Below, in pieces: positions 8,057 through 17,401 of a DNA stretch of 64,000 bases. Source of the stretch: Flavobacteriales bacterium (GTDB taxonomy: Bacteria > Bacteroidota > Bacteroidia > CAIKAF01); NCBI GenBank assembly GCA_025451235.1, contig JANWKT010000024.1:1-64000 (forward strand). The letters run 5' to 3'. Positions within the stretch are counted from its first letter, which is position 1, and every line of letters begins with the position of its first letter. Below the pieces are notes generated by a model that was not told the DNA's origin, ran no database searches, and was given only the letters and a program-made list of their open reading frames with translations. The translations under genes were made by a program, and so were the position numbers.

Positions 8057-10429
8057 ATGAAGAATATATTCTGTCTTGGACTCCTGTTAGCCATTTTTAG
8101 TTTTCAATCCCAGGTGCATTGCCAAAAGGATTCTATCAATATCGATACCGATTCTCTCCTAAAAGCATTCTTTAAAACTTCCAAAGAGGATCCGTACAGC
8201 AAAAGCGTATTTATTCAAAGGACAGATGCAGCATATGATATATTAGATGAGGCTAAAAACGTGAGTACCCTGGGATGGCAAGAGTTGACCATGTATGACC
8301 AACTTCAGGAGAACAGGAAGATATTACGCGTATTGCGTAGGGTATTGAAACGGCATACCAATAGTGAGTTCAGGAATCTGCAGCTTTATCATAACATGAT
8401 AACGGAGATTCGGGGTAAAAACGAAAGGATCGGAGAATACCTTCTCAATAAGAAAGAACAAATACTTACTTCCCGAAAAAATATCCTGACCATTCCAAAC
8501 GATACTATCCTCCATGAAATGATCAAGCGAAGCGTTATTGATACCACAACTGGTCAAAGACGGACAAAGAATCTGCGTAAAAAATGGGGATTAACAGAAG
8601 AATTGATAAAAACCAGTCTGGATTCGGTTAACAGATGGATTGGGATGGTTTCAATGCAGTCAATTACAACAGCTAGTCTGCTCCAAAAAACAGATAGTCT
8701 CATGCAACAAAATAGTGTGCAGGCATTAAAAGGAGATTACCCTTTTTTATGGAAAAAACAGGAAAAAGTGGTAACCCCCATTGATACCTCAGCCGGTGCA
8801 CAACAAAACACTGTTGCAAGCGACAACAAAAAGGTGATCAATTATTACGTACGCAAAAATATTTCTACCATACTATGGCTTCCATTGGTGGTGCTTGTTA
8901 TTCTATATATGTTGATCAGGAGGCAGTATAAGCGATTCAAAAGAGCATCTCCAGAGTTATTAGGCGGGGATCAATTCCTGGTGTTTATTAACCGAAGTAG
9001 GTTTCTCTCTGCTTTGGTGATCAGTTTAAGTCTTTTTCCTTTGTTTGATGTGCATGCTCCGTGGTTCTTCTTGCTTATTAATCAATTTATAATTATAGGC
9101 TCTGTATTATTCCTATTCTGGCAAAAAGAAAGAAAAGGATTTCTACCCGTATTCTTTTTTCTAATAGCTATGTTGATTGGTATTACGGTGATTAATACAG
9201 TTGAACCTGGTAAAGGACAACGCTTTGCACTTCTTGGGCTGAATCTGATCTCCATTGCTACGGCATTCATTCTTCTTCCACGGATAAAATTGCTTCCACA
9301 AATCAAGAGAACCGTAAGAGTTATTACCATTTTATATGTGGTGGTCAACCTCCTGGCAATTATCAGCAACATGTTTGGGAGGGTAATTGTAGCGGAGGGA
9401 CTCACCAATGCAGGAATTATCGGTATCACACAAATCATTACACTTTCCGTTTTTCTGCAAATCTTCAGTGAAACATTATATCTGCAACTTGCAGTTAGTA
9501 GGATCAAGAGAAATATCAAACTTTCTGCAGATTATATGCATGTATTGCAATCCGTTAATAAACCAGTATTTGTCTTTACCCTTGTTATCTGGTGCATGAT
9601 GTTCTTTGCCAATATTTATATGTATGAAATGATCGAAGGCGGGATAGTGAAAATACTCACTTCAGGCATTCATCTCGGAAGTCTTTCATTTACCATAGGA
9701 AATGTTGCCTTGTTCTTTATTGTTATCTGGATCGCCCATTTGCTTCAAAAATATATTGGTGCCTTTTTTGGTGATGCTGACATGGATGAAGATGCAGAAA
9801 ATAAAAAGGGAAGATCACGTATGATGATTGTAAAACTCGTGGTACTTTGTGCTGGGTATTTAGTGGCTGTAGGAGTTTCGGGATTACCGGTTGATAAGAT
9901 CACCATCATTATTGGGGCACTTGGAGTTGGAGTCGGTATGGGTTTACAAAGTATTGTCAACAACTTCGTTTCTGGTGTAGTATTGATCTTTGACCGACCA
10001 TTACAAATTGGCGATGCAATTGAAGTGGACGGTCACAGTGGAAAAGTAAAAAATATTGGAATCCGGGCCAGCACTATATTAACGGATGATGGTGCAGAAG
10101 TGATCATTCCTAATGGGGATATTTTATCCACGCCCATTATTAACTGGACCTTAAGCAATAATCAAAGAAGGATCATCCTGCATTTTCATCTGAAAGGGAC
10201 TGTTGATAAAGAGTTCATTAGCCAGCTCGTTAAAGATACCATTATGTCAACCGAAGGGGTAGTCTTGGATAAAGACCCTATCATGTTATTCGAAAGTATC
10301 AAGAATGATGATATGAGGATCAAAATATTCTTCTGGAGCAGTAATGCGGGCAAAACCGATTGGTTAAAAAGCGAGGTACGTTATTTATTGTATGGAAAAT
10401 TCAGAGAGAAAGGAATAACTATATTGTAA
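8057..10429 (+). CDS. Mechanosensitive ion channel, MscS family, with long periplasmic N-terminus
   Basis: A 790-residue inner-membrane protein. It begins with a signal peptide (FCLGLLLAIFSFQSQVHCQ), followed by about 250 mostly helical residues likely to be periplasmic. A series of transmembrane helices follows (first around ISTILWLPLVVLVILYMLI). The conserved MscS core is near the C-terminus: pore helix TM3 in GALGVGVGMGLQSIVNNFVSG, then VLIFDRPLQIGDAIEV, IRASTILTDDGAEVIIPNG and SNNQRRI. The family opens under membrane tension to release osmolytes. The architecture is like the large MscK/YbdG-type members. I chose the start at 8057 from the signal peptide and the promoter at 8004-8033. Confidence 0.88.
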   Translation: MKNIFCLGLLLAIFSFQSQVHCQKDSINIDTDSLLKAFFKTSKEDPYSKSVFIQRTDAAYDILDEAKNVSTLGWQELTMYDQLQENRKILRVLRRVLKRHTNSEFRNLQLYHNMITEIRGKNERIGEYLLNKKEQILTSRKNILTIPNDTILHEMIKRSVIDTTTGQRRTKNLRKKWGLTEELIKTSLDSVNRWIGMVSMQSITTASLLQKTDSLMQQNSVQALKGDYPFLWKKQEKVVTPIDTSAGAQQNTVASDNKKVINYYVRKNISTILWLPLVVLVILYMLIRRQYKRFKRASPELLGGDQFLVFINRSRFLSALVISLSLFPLFDVHAPWFFLLINQFIIIGSVLFLFWQKERKGFLPVFFFLIAMLIGITVINTVEPGKGQRFALLGLNLISIATAFILLPRIKLLPQIKRTVRVITILYVVVNLLAIISNMFGRVIVAEGLTNAGIIGITQIITLSVFLQIFSETLYLQLAVSRIKRNIKLSADYMHVLQSVNKPVFVFTLVIWCMMFFANIYMYEMIEGGIVKILTSGIHLGSLSFTIGNVALFFIVIWIAHLLQKYIGAFFGDADMDEDAENKKGRSRMMIVKLVVLCAGYLVAVGVSGLPVDKITIIIGALGVGVGMGLQSIVNNFVSGVVLIFDRPLQIGDAIEVDGHSGKVKNIGIRASTILTDDGAEVIIPNGDILSTPIINWTLSNNQRRIILHFHLKGTVDKEFISQLVKDTIMSTEGVVLDKDPIMLFESIKNDDMRIKIFFWSSNAGKTDWLKSEVRYLLYGKFREKGITIL

Positions 10430-10433
10430 AAAA

Positions 10434-10461
10434 GCCCCCAGCCTTATACAAGATCGGGGGC
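10434..10461 (-). terminator. Rho-independent terminator for the small lipoprotein gene
   Basis: Read on the minus strand: GCCCCC, a 16-base loop, GGGGGC, then TTTTTT. The poly-T lies on the minus-strand side, so it serves the lipoprotein at 10542-10931; the channel gene ends 4 bases before it on the other side and may share the hairpin. Confidence 0.6.
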
Positions 10462-10541
10462 ATAAACATTCTATTAGTTGTTTGATCAGGTGACCCCTAA
10501 AGACCATTTTTTACTTGGCCCTTACTACAATGCTACTAATA

Positions 10542-10931
10542 CTATTTGGTTCCTGTAAAAACCCCCACCCCACTACTTCCAGATAAAGATACCACTCCAT
10601 CCAAAGTAACGGTATTTCCTGTAAGGGTGCCACTGATCATCTGCATATCCATATAGACATTGGTACTAAAAGTATAACTATAGGAAATCACATCTCCATT
10701 TTTACTGATCGTTACACCCTCTGCATAATCACTTACCGATGGATAATTGCAAACAAGGAACATGTCTACTTTTGTATCACTCACTTTGGTAATATTAATG
10801 CTGCCTGGATAGCTGTATCCATTCACTAAATAATTACCCGTAAAATGGCCACTGGCCTTTTCACCGGTTGTAGCACAAGATGCCATGGCAACGATACCAA
10901 CAACGATCACTAAGAATTTCATTTTTTTCAT
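10542..10931 (-). CDS. Small hypothetical lipoprotein
   Basis: A 129-residue lipoprotein: MKKMKFLVIVVGIVAMASC with lipobox MASC, then about 110 residues predicted to be all beta. The mature part alternates hydrophobic strands and Gly/Thr turns (GHFTGNYLVNGYSYPG, ISYSYTFSTNVYMDMQMISG, TGNTVTLDGVVSLSG). This pattern resembles small lipocalin-like or immunoglobulin-like domains seen in many Bacteroidota lipoproteins. I do not recognise the family. It is transcribed alone and ends before a strong terminator at 10434-10461. Confidence 0.65.
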   Translation of the reverse strand: MKKMKFLVIVVGIVAMASCATTGEKASGHFTGNYLVNGYSYPGSINITKVSDTKVDMFLVCNYPSVSDYAEGVTISKNGDVISYSYTFSTNVYMDMQMISGTLTGNTVTLDGVVSLSGSSGVGVFTGTK

Positions 10932-11031
10932 GGTATTTAAGATTCATTTGGTTTTATACTGCAAATAAAGAGGAACCAGCAGTGCATAAAACCAGGGTTA
11001 ACCATGAAATTGAAAAACTCAATCAGCCATC

Positions 11032-12000
11032 CTATTTTTGTAAAAAAAGACTCTGTCCATAGAGATAGCCGTTGTCCTTATCCAAACAGACCAATTCATT
11101 TCCATTCACGATCTTAAAATGCCAATGTTCTTTTCTTGAATCCGATACTTCATCGGGGTTGTAGTCTTCTAAACTCATACCACTTTCTGGTATATAGACC
11201 GTTGTGATCTCCAGGATACCATTTTCAATTTTACCTTCTGGCACCAGGTAATCGGTGATGCTTCTCATGGTACCGCTGTATAAAGAGTATTCCCCGGTGA
11301 TCTTTTTTCCAACATTCAATGTCAAGGAAAACCAATAGGGGACTTCATCATGACCAAAATCAGGAATATCTCTTGTATCGGTCCAATATCCATAATAAAA
11401 CAGATTTTCTCCTGGTTTTAAGGTGCTGTTGGGCGATTTTTGGGCACGGTTTAACTCCGTGGTCTGGTCGGTTTCTTTTACTATTCGCCAACCCGAAGTT
11501 GCTCTCTTAAAGTTCAGATATGATTGAATCTTTGTGGTATCATTCTTATCAATACAAATTTTGGTAAACCTCGCCATAAAAATCAATCCTGCAGTATCAT
11601 CATCCATATAGTACACCTCCAGGTCCTCTATTTTTTGCTGATATCCTGCATGTGCTGTTAACCACTTGGTCTTATTATCTATACAGGCTCCTTTGGTAAG
11701 GATTTTCGAATAGTAATTAACGGTATCTGCATATAGATGATGAAAATCTTGAGGCTGGTTCCCATCAATCGCTGCATTCCATTCCGTTGTTAACCTTTTT
11801 GCTTCATTATAACGAACAAATACCCCTTCGGAGTTGGGATCAAAATGTGCACTCGAATCTGTATTTGTTGTGGTTACCAGGGTTGAATCCTTGGATGGAT
11901 GACCGGTATTTTTGTTGGTCCCATTCTTGCAGCCCATTTGCAAAACTGCGGATACAATAGATATTAATACGCAGGTAAGTGTTCTATTCATGACATTCAT
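11032..12000 (-). CDS. Hypothetical lipoprotein with an NTF2-like middle region
   Basis: A lipoprotein of about 322 residues, starting at 12000 (or the ATG at 11991). The signal peptide ends in lipobox LQMGC, followed by a Ser/Thr/Asn-rich linker. The next ~110 residues (VRYNEAKRLTTEWNAAIDGN, FHHLYADTVNYYSKILTKG, FKRATSGWRIVKETDQ) have the helix-then-sheet pattern of NTF2-like/SnoaL-type domains. A C-terminal beta-rich region follows (NLFYYGYWTDTRDIPDFGHD, GEYSLYSGTMRSITDY). No catalytic residues are evident. It lies 57 bases downstream of the small hypothetical gene at 12058-12312 on the same strand and may be cotranscribed with it. Confidence 0.65.
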   Translation of the reverse strand: MNVMNRTLTCVLISIVSAVLQMGCKNGTNKNTGHPSKDSTLVTTTNTDSSAHFDPNSEGVFVRYNEAKRLTTEWNAAIDGNQPQDFHHLYADTVNYYSKILTKGACIDNKTKWLTAHAGYQQKIEDLEVYYMDDDTAGLIFMARFTKICIDKNDTTKIQSYLNFKRATSGWRIVKETDQTTELNRAQKSPNSTLKPGENLFYYGYWTDTRDIPDFGHDEVPYWFSLTLNVGKKITGEYSLYSGTMRSITDYLVPEGKIENGILEITTVYIPESGMSLEDYNPDEVSDSRKEHWHFKIVNGNELVCLDKDNGYLYGQSLFLQK

Positions 12001-12057
12001 TTTAATACAGTAATGTATGATAAAACTAAAAAGAATTGACAGAACTCTAACCAATAA

Positions 12058-12312
12058 CTATAGGAGTTTGGCCTTATCAATAGCCAATGCCATATTACAA
12101 CCTACATTTTGTATCATCACCGAATAGGATTTTTGGGTATTTGCATTAAGTATTTCCGTATGTCCACATTCGCTTAGGTTACCATAAATGATATCCCCTA
12201 CTCTGAATGCAACCACATCATCTGTTTCAAAAACCAAAAAATTTTCTGCATTTACCATTACCACGAACATACCTCCTGAGAGATTGCGGTAATAAACTAC
12301 ACCATGTTCCAT
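12058..12312 (-). CDS. Small hypothetical protein
   Basis: An 84-residue soluble protein without a signal peptide, rich in beta-strand-forming residues (VVYYRNLSGGMFVVMVNAE, FLVFETDDVVAFRVGDIIYG). Two cysteines (SECGH, VGCNM) are visible. I recognise no family. The gene is first in a possible two-gene unit with the lipoprotein gene 57 bases downstream. Its upstream region is unusually long (about 400 bases) and contains the paired ATCGAT motif at 12421-12466, which may control it. Confidence 0.55.
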   Translation of the reverse strand: MEHGVVYYRNLSGGMFVVMVNAENFLVFETDDVVAFRVGDIIYGNLSECGHTEILNANTQKSYSVMIQNVGCNMALAIDKAKLL

Positions 12313-12719
12313 ATTAGCGAGAAGAGGATTAAAGATTTACCCGTTCTTACATTCTGGAGTGGCCCTCCTGCACCGCTAATAGAAAAAGCGTATGCTAAAA
12401 GTTGAGGGCAAACATAGGTCATTTATCGATAAGTTGTCAAAAATCATCGATAAATAGTTTTTGACACCCTGTTAATCTAAACAAGTTTAGGTGATTATCT
12501 TCTTCTGAAACAGCATGTTTTGGTTATGCATTTATGATTGATTATACTGAGTGGGTTTTTAAACGGATCCTGTTCATCCCCTCCGCCTAAGCCAACCGAA
12601 AAGAAAATCTTACCAACCGATAAAACCATGGATCATCTATTCATAGAAATGTACACCTTTATGAACTTCATTTTGATGAATATTATATTACCTTGGATTA
12701 TTAATTTAAAATCATTTTT
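12313..12719. other. Gene-free stretch with paired operator-like/hairpin motif
   Basis: About 400 bases between divergent genes. The left part holds two interleaved inverted repeats (12421-12466, listed separately). The right part (12538-12719) has a weak in-frame stretch that could be a decayed lipoprotein signal region (GSCSSPPPKP), with no usable ATG, so I do not call a gene. A near-consensus -7 box, TACCTTGG, lies at 12689-12696 ahead of the plus-strand membrane pair. Confidence 0.6.
12421..12466. repeat. Interleaved inverted repeats A-B-A'-B' containing two ATCGAT cores
   Basis: Arm A ATTTATCGAT (12421-12430) is the exact reverse complement of A' ATCGATAAAT (12446-12455). Arm B TGTCAAAAA (12435-12443) is the exact reverse complement of B' TTTTTGACA (12458-12466). 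The arms interleave, so in RNA the two hairpins exclude each other or form a pseudoknot. In DNA, the two ATCGAT cores are 21 bp apart, two helical turns, as for a pair of dimer-binding operators. The core matches the 12-bp palindrome at 1067-1078. Confidence 0.75.
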
Positions 12720-13121
12720 ATGCTGTTTTTTGTTGGAGGTTTTTTTCTGCTGATGGCATTCATTATGCTCATCAAGTTTATCGTATTCTCACAACGCCCT
12801 AAACTGGAGCTGCCGGTAAAGGAATTTTTTTTCGCTAAACTAAAAACTGATATGTTGGGTATTGGCCCATCACAAAAACATGCCAGGGTTTCTTTTACAG
12901 TTGATGGTAAGGAATACAATGCCGAAGTACCTGTGATGAAAAATAACAAAACCCAGGTGGGTGAAAACATTCGTGTTACCTATAAAAAATCCAACCCTAA
13001 ATCGGTGCGTTTGCATGATCCCAAAAAAGAGCTTTTGATGATCTTCATGATGTTTTTGATGGGTGCTATTGTATGCGGAATCAGCCTTGTAGTTAGCGCT
13101 GTATTGGAGTCAATGAGATAA
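12720..13121 (+). CDS. DUF3592-like membrane protein
   Basis: A 133-residue protein with one transmembrane helix at each end (MLFFVGGFFLLMAFIMLIKF at the start; LMIFMMFLMGAIVCGISLVV near the end). Between them is a soluble beta domain (ARVSFTVDGKEYNAEVPVM, GENIRVTYKKSNPKSVRL). This arrangement, with the YxxxNPxxxRL-like end of the domain, is typical of DUF3592 proteins of unknown function. The next gene starts 1 base after its stop codon, so the two are cotranscribed. The domain faces one side of the inner membrane; I cannot tell which. Confidence 0.65.
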   Translation: MLFFVGGFFLLMAFIMLIKFIVFSQRPKLELPVKEFFFAKLKTDMLGIGPSQKHARVSFTVDGKEYNAEVPVMKNNKTQVGENIRVTYKKSNPKSVRLHDPKKELLMIFMMFLMGAIVCGISLVVSAVLESMR

Positions 13122-13122
13122 G

Positions 13123-13704
13123 ATGATTGGGATGTTCATCAATGGACAGTTATACACTATTCTATCCATCGCACTTCCCATAGCTATTTGGATAGGTTTA
13201 ACGGTTGCCATCAAGAAAATATTCAAAAACTATTATGGGGTAATTGTTGGCGTAATTATCTCTGGGATGCTATTTGGCTTTTTTCAGGAAGGTGTCCCTA
13301 AGGTATATATCGTCAATAACAATATGCATGTAAAAGCTTTCAGATTAATCGGAACCATCAAGTATACATTTGATAACGGTAATACTATACAACTTCAACC
13401 TAACCCAAAGGACCTGGTTGTGATCAATAATTCCTCTCATATGCTGGTGATAGAAGAGATCACCTATCAAAATTCCAATTTTATAAAAAACAGGAAGAAA
13501 TTTGAAGAACTATTGGCCAAGACAGATTCTACTTATGAGGCGAAAAATGAACCCAAATTATTTTCTATTGGCACCTATACAACGGGTAACTTTCGTTTGG
13601 CTCATAAATGGATCGATTATTTTTTTGATGAATCCGTTCCACAAAAGATCAAAGAATACGGAAGCTCCAATAAAAAGAAATATTGGTTAAGGAAAGTGGA
13701 TTAA
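13123..13704 (+). CDS. Hypothetical membrane-anchored protein
   Basis: A 193-residue protein with two N-terminal transmembrane helices (TILSIALPIAIWIGLTVAI and YYGVIVGVIISGMLFGFF) and a soluble C-terminal domain of about 140 residues. The domain begins with a beta-rich part (VKAFRLIGTIKYTFDNGNTI, QPNPKDLVVINNSSHMLVI) and continues with an alpha/beta part. I do not recognise the family. It starts one base after the DUF3592-like gene, so it is the second gene of a two-gene operon, and a physical complex of the two is plausible. Confidence 0.6.
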   Translation: MIGMFINGQLYTILSIALPIAIWIGLTVAIKKIFKNYYGVIVGVIISGMLFGFFQEGVPKVYIVNNNMHVKAFRLIGTIKYTFDNGNTIQLQPNPKDLVVINNSSHMLVIEEITYQNSNFIKNRKKFEELLAKTDSTYEAKNEPKLFSIGTYTTGNFRLAHKWIDYFFDESVPQKIKEYGSSNKKKYWLRKVD

Positions 13705-13744
13705 ATTCGGTAACTGTGGAGATAATATTATCTTAGATTTATCT

Positions 13745-15730
13745 ATGAAAAAACTGGCCACTCTATTATTTTTCTTATTTACTGTCCAAACATGGGCTCA
13801 GGTGGATGTTTGGAAAAAGCAATTGGTGAATACCAATATTGATACTACCAAAGCTAGATTAATGTACAAGATCGGTTGGGAACTCAAGAATATTGATCCG
13901 GCCGCATCTCTTGCTTATACGGACTCCGCTTATCAAATAGCAGAAAAGAACAAGCTCGACAAATTGCTCATTAACTGTATCCTGCTCAAGGCTAGAATGG
14001 AAAGATTCTTTGGGAATTATGACAAGGCTATGGAGTATTGCCAGTCGTCCCTTCAACTAAGTATGGAAAATAGTGATCCGTTCCTAATTCTTTCATCCAT
14101 CCAGGAAACAGGTAATTTATATGGCAATCTCAATGATTTTACGAATGCGCACCGTTATTATGACCTGGTCATCAAATTTTCTATTCAAACAGGTAATGTG
14201 GATCTGTTGATGAAAGGTTTGAGCAATAAAGCGCTCATTTTTGATAAGCAAGGTAACTTGGAGGAAGCCTTTAAATATTATTACCAGGCCCTTACTATAG
14301 GATTGAAAAATGGTCTGGATGAAGAAGCAATTGCCTCTACAAAAGTAAATCTTGGTTTTTTATATGTGCAAACGGGTAATTTCAAAGCAGCTATCAATCT
14401 TCTACAGGAAGCTGCCGCCACTTATCAGAAATTTAATAACCAACCAGGTTTGGCGAATACATCCTCTACATTGGCCACAATAGCCCTTTTTTCCGGGAAT
14501 TTTGAACAAGCGTTGCTGGGTTATCAAGCCTCTTTAAAAATAAACGAGCAGCTTCATAATATAGGCGGTATTCAGGCAGACTACAGCAATATTGCCGGAC
14601 TCTTGGGCAATATGGGCAGATTCAATGAATCCCTTGCATGGCTGAAAAAAGGAATGGAGCTTGCAAAAAAAATGGATGATAAAAGAGTTATTGCCACTTC
14701 ATATACTAACCTGAGTGATGTTTACCTGATGATGGGAGACTTTTCCAAAGCCGTCCAATATGGTGATAGCGCCAAATATGCAATGGTCGAAGTGGGGATA
14801 TCAGGCGGGGATCTTCGTCATGTATATAATAATCTCGTTCAAGCATATAAGGGAATGCATAACTATAAGGAAGCATTTGAAAATTATGAGCAGTTTACTG
14901 TAGTAAGCGACAGTATCTATACATTGGAAGTTGAAAGAGAGGCAAATGAATTAAAGATCCAATACGGGGTAGAGGTACAGAAAAAACAGTTTGAACTATT
15001 GAAAGAACAAGACAAAGTAAGAATCCTCCAGGTCAAACAAAAGAATTACTTAATCGCCGGCCTCATAGGAGGCATATTAACTTTTATCGGATTGGTGGTG
15101 GTTATCTTTTTTATATTGATTTCAAGATCACAAAAGAAAGAGGCGGTCTTTGCACGAAAAAGAGCAGAGCTGGAACAGCAGGCCCTGCGTTCCCAAATGA
15201 ATCCACATTTTATTTTTAACAGCCTCAACAGTATCCAGCGACTGTATGTGGAAGGGAAAACAGATAAGGCCAATGAATACATGGCTGACTTCAGTACTTT
15301 GATGAGAAAAATATTGGACAACAGTACAAGGAATAAAATTACGGTAAAAGAAGAGTTAAATACTTTGCAGCTATACCTCGAAATGGAAAAACTTCGCTGT
15401 GGTGATCTATTGGAATATCATATCAGCATCGATCCTACCATTGATCCGTTAAATACACTCATACCACCCATGGTTATTCAGCCTTTTGTTGAAAATGCCA
15501 TCTGGCACGGGATCTTACCCAAAAAAGTAAAAGGGACTGTAAAGATCCAACTGCAAAAAGCAGGACAGGGATTGATTTGCATAATAGAAGATGATGGGGT
15601 GGGATTATCCAATAAAACAGGGACCCACCAACCTATGGGAATAAAATTGACTGAACAGCGATTGAAAACAAAAGTAAAAGTAGAAAACTTATCACCTGGA
15701 ACCAGAATCTCATTTACCGTATACCCATGA
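13745..15730 (+). CDS. TPR sensor histidine kinase, LytS/YehU type
   Basis: A 661-residue sensor kinase. Residues 1-18 are a signal peptide (ending TWAQ). Residues ~40-400 are tetratricopeptide repeats, probably periplasmic (for example AIASTKVNLGFLYVQTGNFK). A transmembrane helix lies at ~436-460, then a short coiled coil. The His_kinase domain has phospho-acceptor His488 in QMNPHFIFNSLNSIQ, and the HATPase part shows the N-box PFVENAIWHG and G-box DDGVGL. It passes phosphate to the LytTR regulator, whose start overlaps its stop by 4 bases (ATGA). A possible promoter, TTCG-N19-TATCTTAG, lies just upstream (13707-13737). The ligand of the TPR part is unknown. Confidence 0.88.
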   Translation: MKKLATLLFFLFTVQTWAQVDVWKKQLVNTNIDTTKARLMYKIGWELKNIDPAASLAYTDSAYQIAEKNKLDKLLINCILLKARMERFFGNYDKAMEYCQSSLQLSMENSDPFLILSSIQETGNLYGNLNDFTNAHRYYDLVIKFSIQTGNVDLLMKGLSNKALIFDKQGNLEEAFKYYYQALTIGLKNGLDEEAIASTKVNLGFLYVQTGNFKAAINLLQEAAATYQKFNNQPGLANTSSTLATIALFSGNFEQALLGYQASLKINEQLHNIGGIQADYSNIAGLLGNMGRFNESLAWLKKGMELAKKMDDKRVIATSYTNLSDVYLMMGDFSKAVQYGDSAKYAMVEVGISGGDLRHVYNNLVQAYKGMHNYKEAFENYEQFTVVSDSIYTLEVEREANELKIQYGVEVQKKQFELLKEQDKVRILQVKQKNYLIAGLIGGILTFIGLVVVIFFILISRSQKKEAVFARKRAELEQQALRSQMNPHFIFNSLNSIQRLYVEGKTDKANEYMADFSTLMRKILDNSTRNKITVKEELNTLQLYLEMEKLRCGDLLEYHISIDPTIDPLNTLIPPMVIQPFVENAIWHGILPKKVKGTVKIQLQKAGQGLICIIEDDGVGLSNKTGTHQPMGIKLTEQRLKTKVKVENLSPGTRISFTVYP

Positions 15731-16479
15731 TTAGAGCATTGATAATAGATGATGAAAAAGATGCCAGGTTCCTTTTAAGGAATTTATTGGAGCAGGATTA
15801 TAATACCACCATTACGGTGGTAGACGAAGCGGATGACATCGATACAGGGATCAGTATCATTGAAAAGCATAAACCCGACCTTGTATTCCTGGATATCAAA
15901 ATGCCTCAGGGAACAGGATTCGATCTCTTAGAAAAACTAAATACCATCCACTTTGAAGTAGTGTTTATAACGGCCTATGATAGTTATGCGATCAAGGCAT
16001 TCCAGTTCTCTGCCTTTGGCTATTTACTAAAACCCATTAAAGCCACAGAGTTAAAAGCCACTATTTTAAAGCTCGAAAATCATTTGCAATTATTGAAACA
16101 GGGAGCAGAGAAAAGATTAAAAGTATTGGTGGAAAATTATGGAGATGACCGGAAGATCAAAAAGCTGGTCATTACCAATATGGAAGGATTTAAGGTAGTG
16201 AACATTGATGATATCATGCGGCTCGAAGGAGATCGTAACTATACCCATTTTATATTGGCCGGAAATAACCGGATCACTACTAGTAAGACCTTGGCGGAGT
16301 ACGAAGAGTTATTGAACGAACATGGGTTTTTTCGTATCCACCAAAGCACCATCGTTAATCTTCGCCATGTGAAGGGTTATGTAAAAGGCGATGGAGGAAG
16401 TGTAGAAATGACAGACGGTAAACAATTACAATTGGCCCGCAACCGTAAGCAGGAGTTTATGGAAAAATTTATTGGTTGA
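15727..16479 (+). CDS. LytTR-family response regulator
   Basis: A 250-residue two-domain regulator. The receiver domain has the acidic pair DDEKDAR, the phospho-acceptor Asp56 in FLDIKMP, the Thr/Ala switch in VVFITAYDSYA and the Lys of LLKPI. The C-terminal LytTR DNA-binding domain shows IMRLEGDRNYTHFIL, ITTSKTLAEYEELL, FFRIHQSTIVNL and the closing QLQLARNRKQEFM. LytTR domains bind direct repeats and act as dimers. Its ATG overlaps the kinase stop codon, so synthesis of the two proteins is coupled. No LytTR direct repeat could be assigned with confidence in the promoter regions I checked, so the targets are unknown. Confidence 0.92.
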   Translation: MIRALIIDDEKDARFLLRNLLEQDYNTTITVVDEADDIDTGISIIEKHKPDLVFLDIKMPQGTGFDLLEKLNTIHFEVVFITAYDSYAIKAFQFSAFGYLLKPIKATELKATILKLENHLQLLKQGAEKRLKVLVENYGDDRKIKKLVITNMEGFKVVNIDDIMRLEGDRNYTHFILAGNNRITTSKTLAEYEELLNEHGFFRIHQSTIVNLRHVKGYVKGDGGSVEMTDGKQLQLARNRKQEFMEKFIG

Positions 16480-16545
16480 TAAAAACACATCTTAATCTTC
16501 TACTGGCTTGATCAGCTTATCAGGATTAAGTCTTTCTTTAAAAAA

Positions 16546-17208
16546 TTATTCCGGACGATATACATCCACACTATCATATTGGGCAAACTTGCTTGGCACC
16601 ACACCGATTGGCCAACCTTTTACCGAAGTTTCTATATAGGCATATTTTTTCCCATTCAATTCATAGGTACCTTCAACACAGTCTTCACACCATATACCTG
16701 CGGCCATATGCCCAGGTGGACTAATCAGGATCGCCTCAAACCCAAAAGTATTGAGCAACGCAACCAGCAAGGCCGATTTATCTTCGCAATCTCCTGCCCT
16801 ATCAATAATTGTTTCTATTGGATATCTTGGATAATCATATCCATCATTTTCCGGATCATCTTTATATGGAATGGCCTGTTGCACAAAAGCAACTAAGTAC
16901 TCAGCCAACTCCTGACCTTCATAACCGGCTTTTTTTGCATTCTTATCCAGCTCTTTGGCAAGTTTGATAAGATAGGGATGCTCGGTACTTTCGGTAGCAT
17001 AATCTCCATAGTTAGGCGTAAATTGTTTTTTACCTAAACGCTTATAATAATAATAGTCGCTGGCATTAAAAACCAACTCGTTTTTAAAGGTATCCTGGTC
17101 GTAAATAAATTGAACTTTACGGCTAATGGTAGCTGAAGACTGAGCCTGAACTGAAATACCGAACAAGCCTAGTCCAGCAAAGAATATTATTTTTTTAAAT
17201 AATTTCAT
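16546..17208 (-). CDS. Secreted transglutaminase-like cysteine protease fold protein
   Basis: A 220-residue secreted protein. The start at 17208 (MKLFKKIIFFAGLGLFG) gives a signal peptide ending VQAQ; the upstream in-frame ATG would precede it by 13 polar residues. The core is transglutaminase-like: catalytic Cys in RAGDCEDKSALLVALL, catalytic His in SPPGHMAAGIW, and a third-residue candidate in YAYIETSVKGWPIG. Such bacterial domains act as peptidases or protein crosslinkers. Four extra cysteines (GIWCEDCVEG among them) could form a disulfide. The gene is transcribed alone, divergent from the LysE gene. Confidence 0.78.
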   Translation of the reverse strand: MKLFKKIIFFAGLGLFGISVQAQSSATISRKVQFIYDQDTFKNELVFNASDYYYYKRLGKKQFTPNYGDYATESTEHPYLIKLAKELDKNAKKAGYEGQELAEYLVAFVQQAIPYKDDPENDGYDYPRYPIETIIDRAGDCEDKSALLVALLNTFGFEAILISPPGHMAAGIWCEDCVEGTYELNGKKYAYIETSVKGWPIGVVPSKFAQYDSVDVYRPE

Positions 17209-17401
17209 CTGGATCATCCTGGTTGAGCAGTTAGTTAATAAACGCATTTATGAGTTCTATTGTTGTTTTGAAAGCCTTGATTTTAAAAGGTTTTTAATAA
17301 ATCTCGTTAAAGAAATCACAACCTATTGATGACCAGCTATTCTCTTGCGGATAATGATTAGACGTATCTCCCAACCAAATAATTCCCTTACTTTTACTCC
17401 C

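Noticed and set aside
12538-12753. Plus-strand frame resembling a short lipoprotein (GSCSSPPPKP)
   Set aside because: It has only a TTG start, no typical signal peptide, runs into the next real gene in another frame and lacks any conserved domain. At best it is a decayed remnant.
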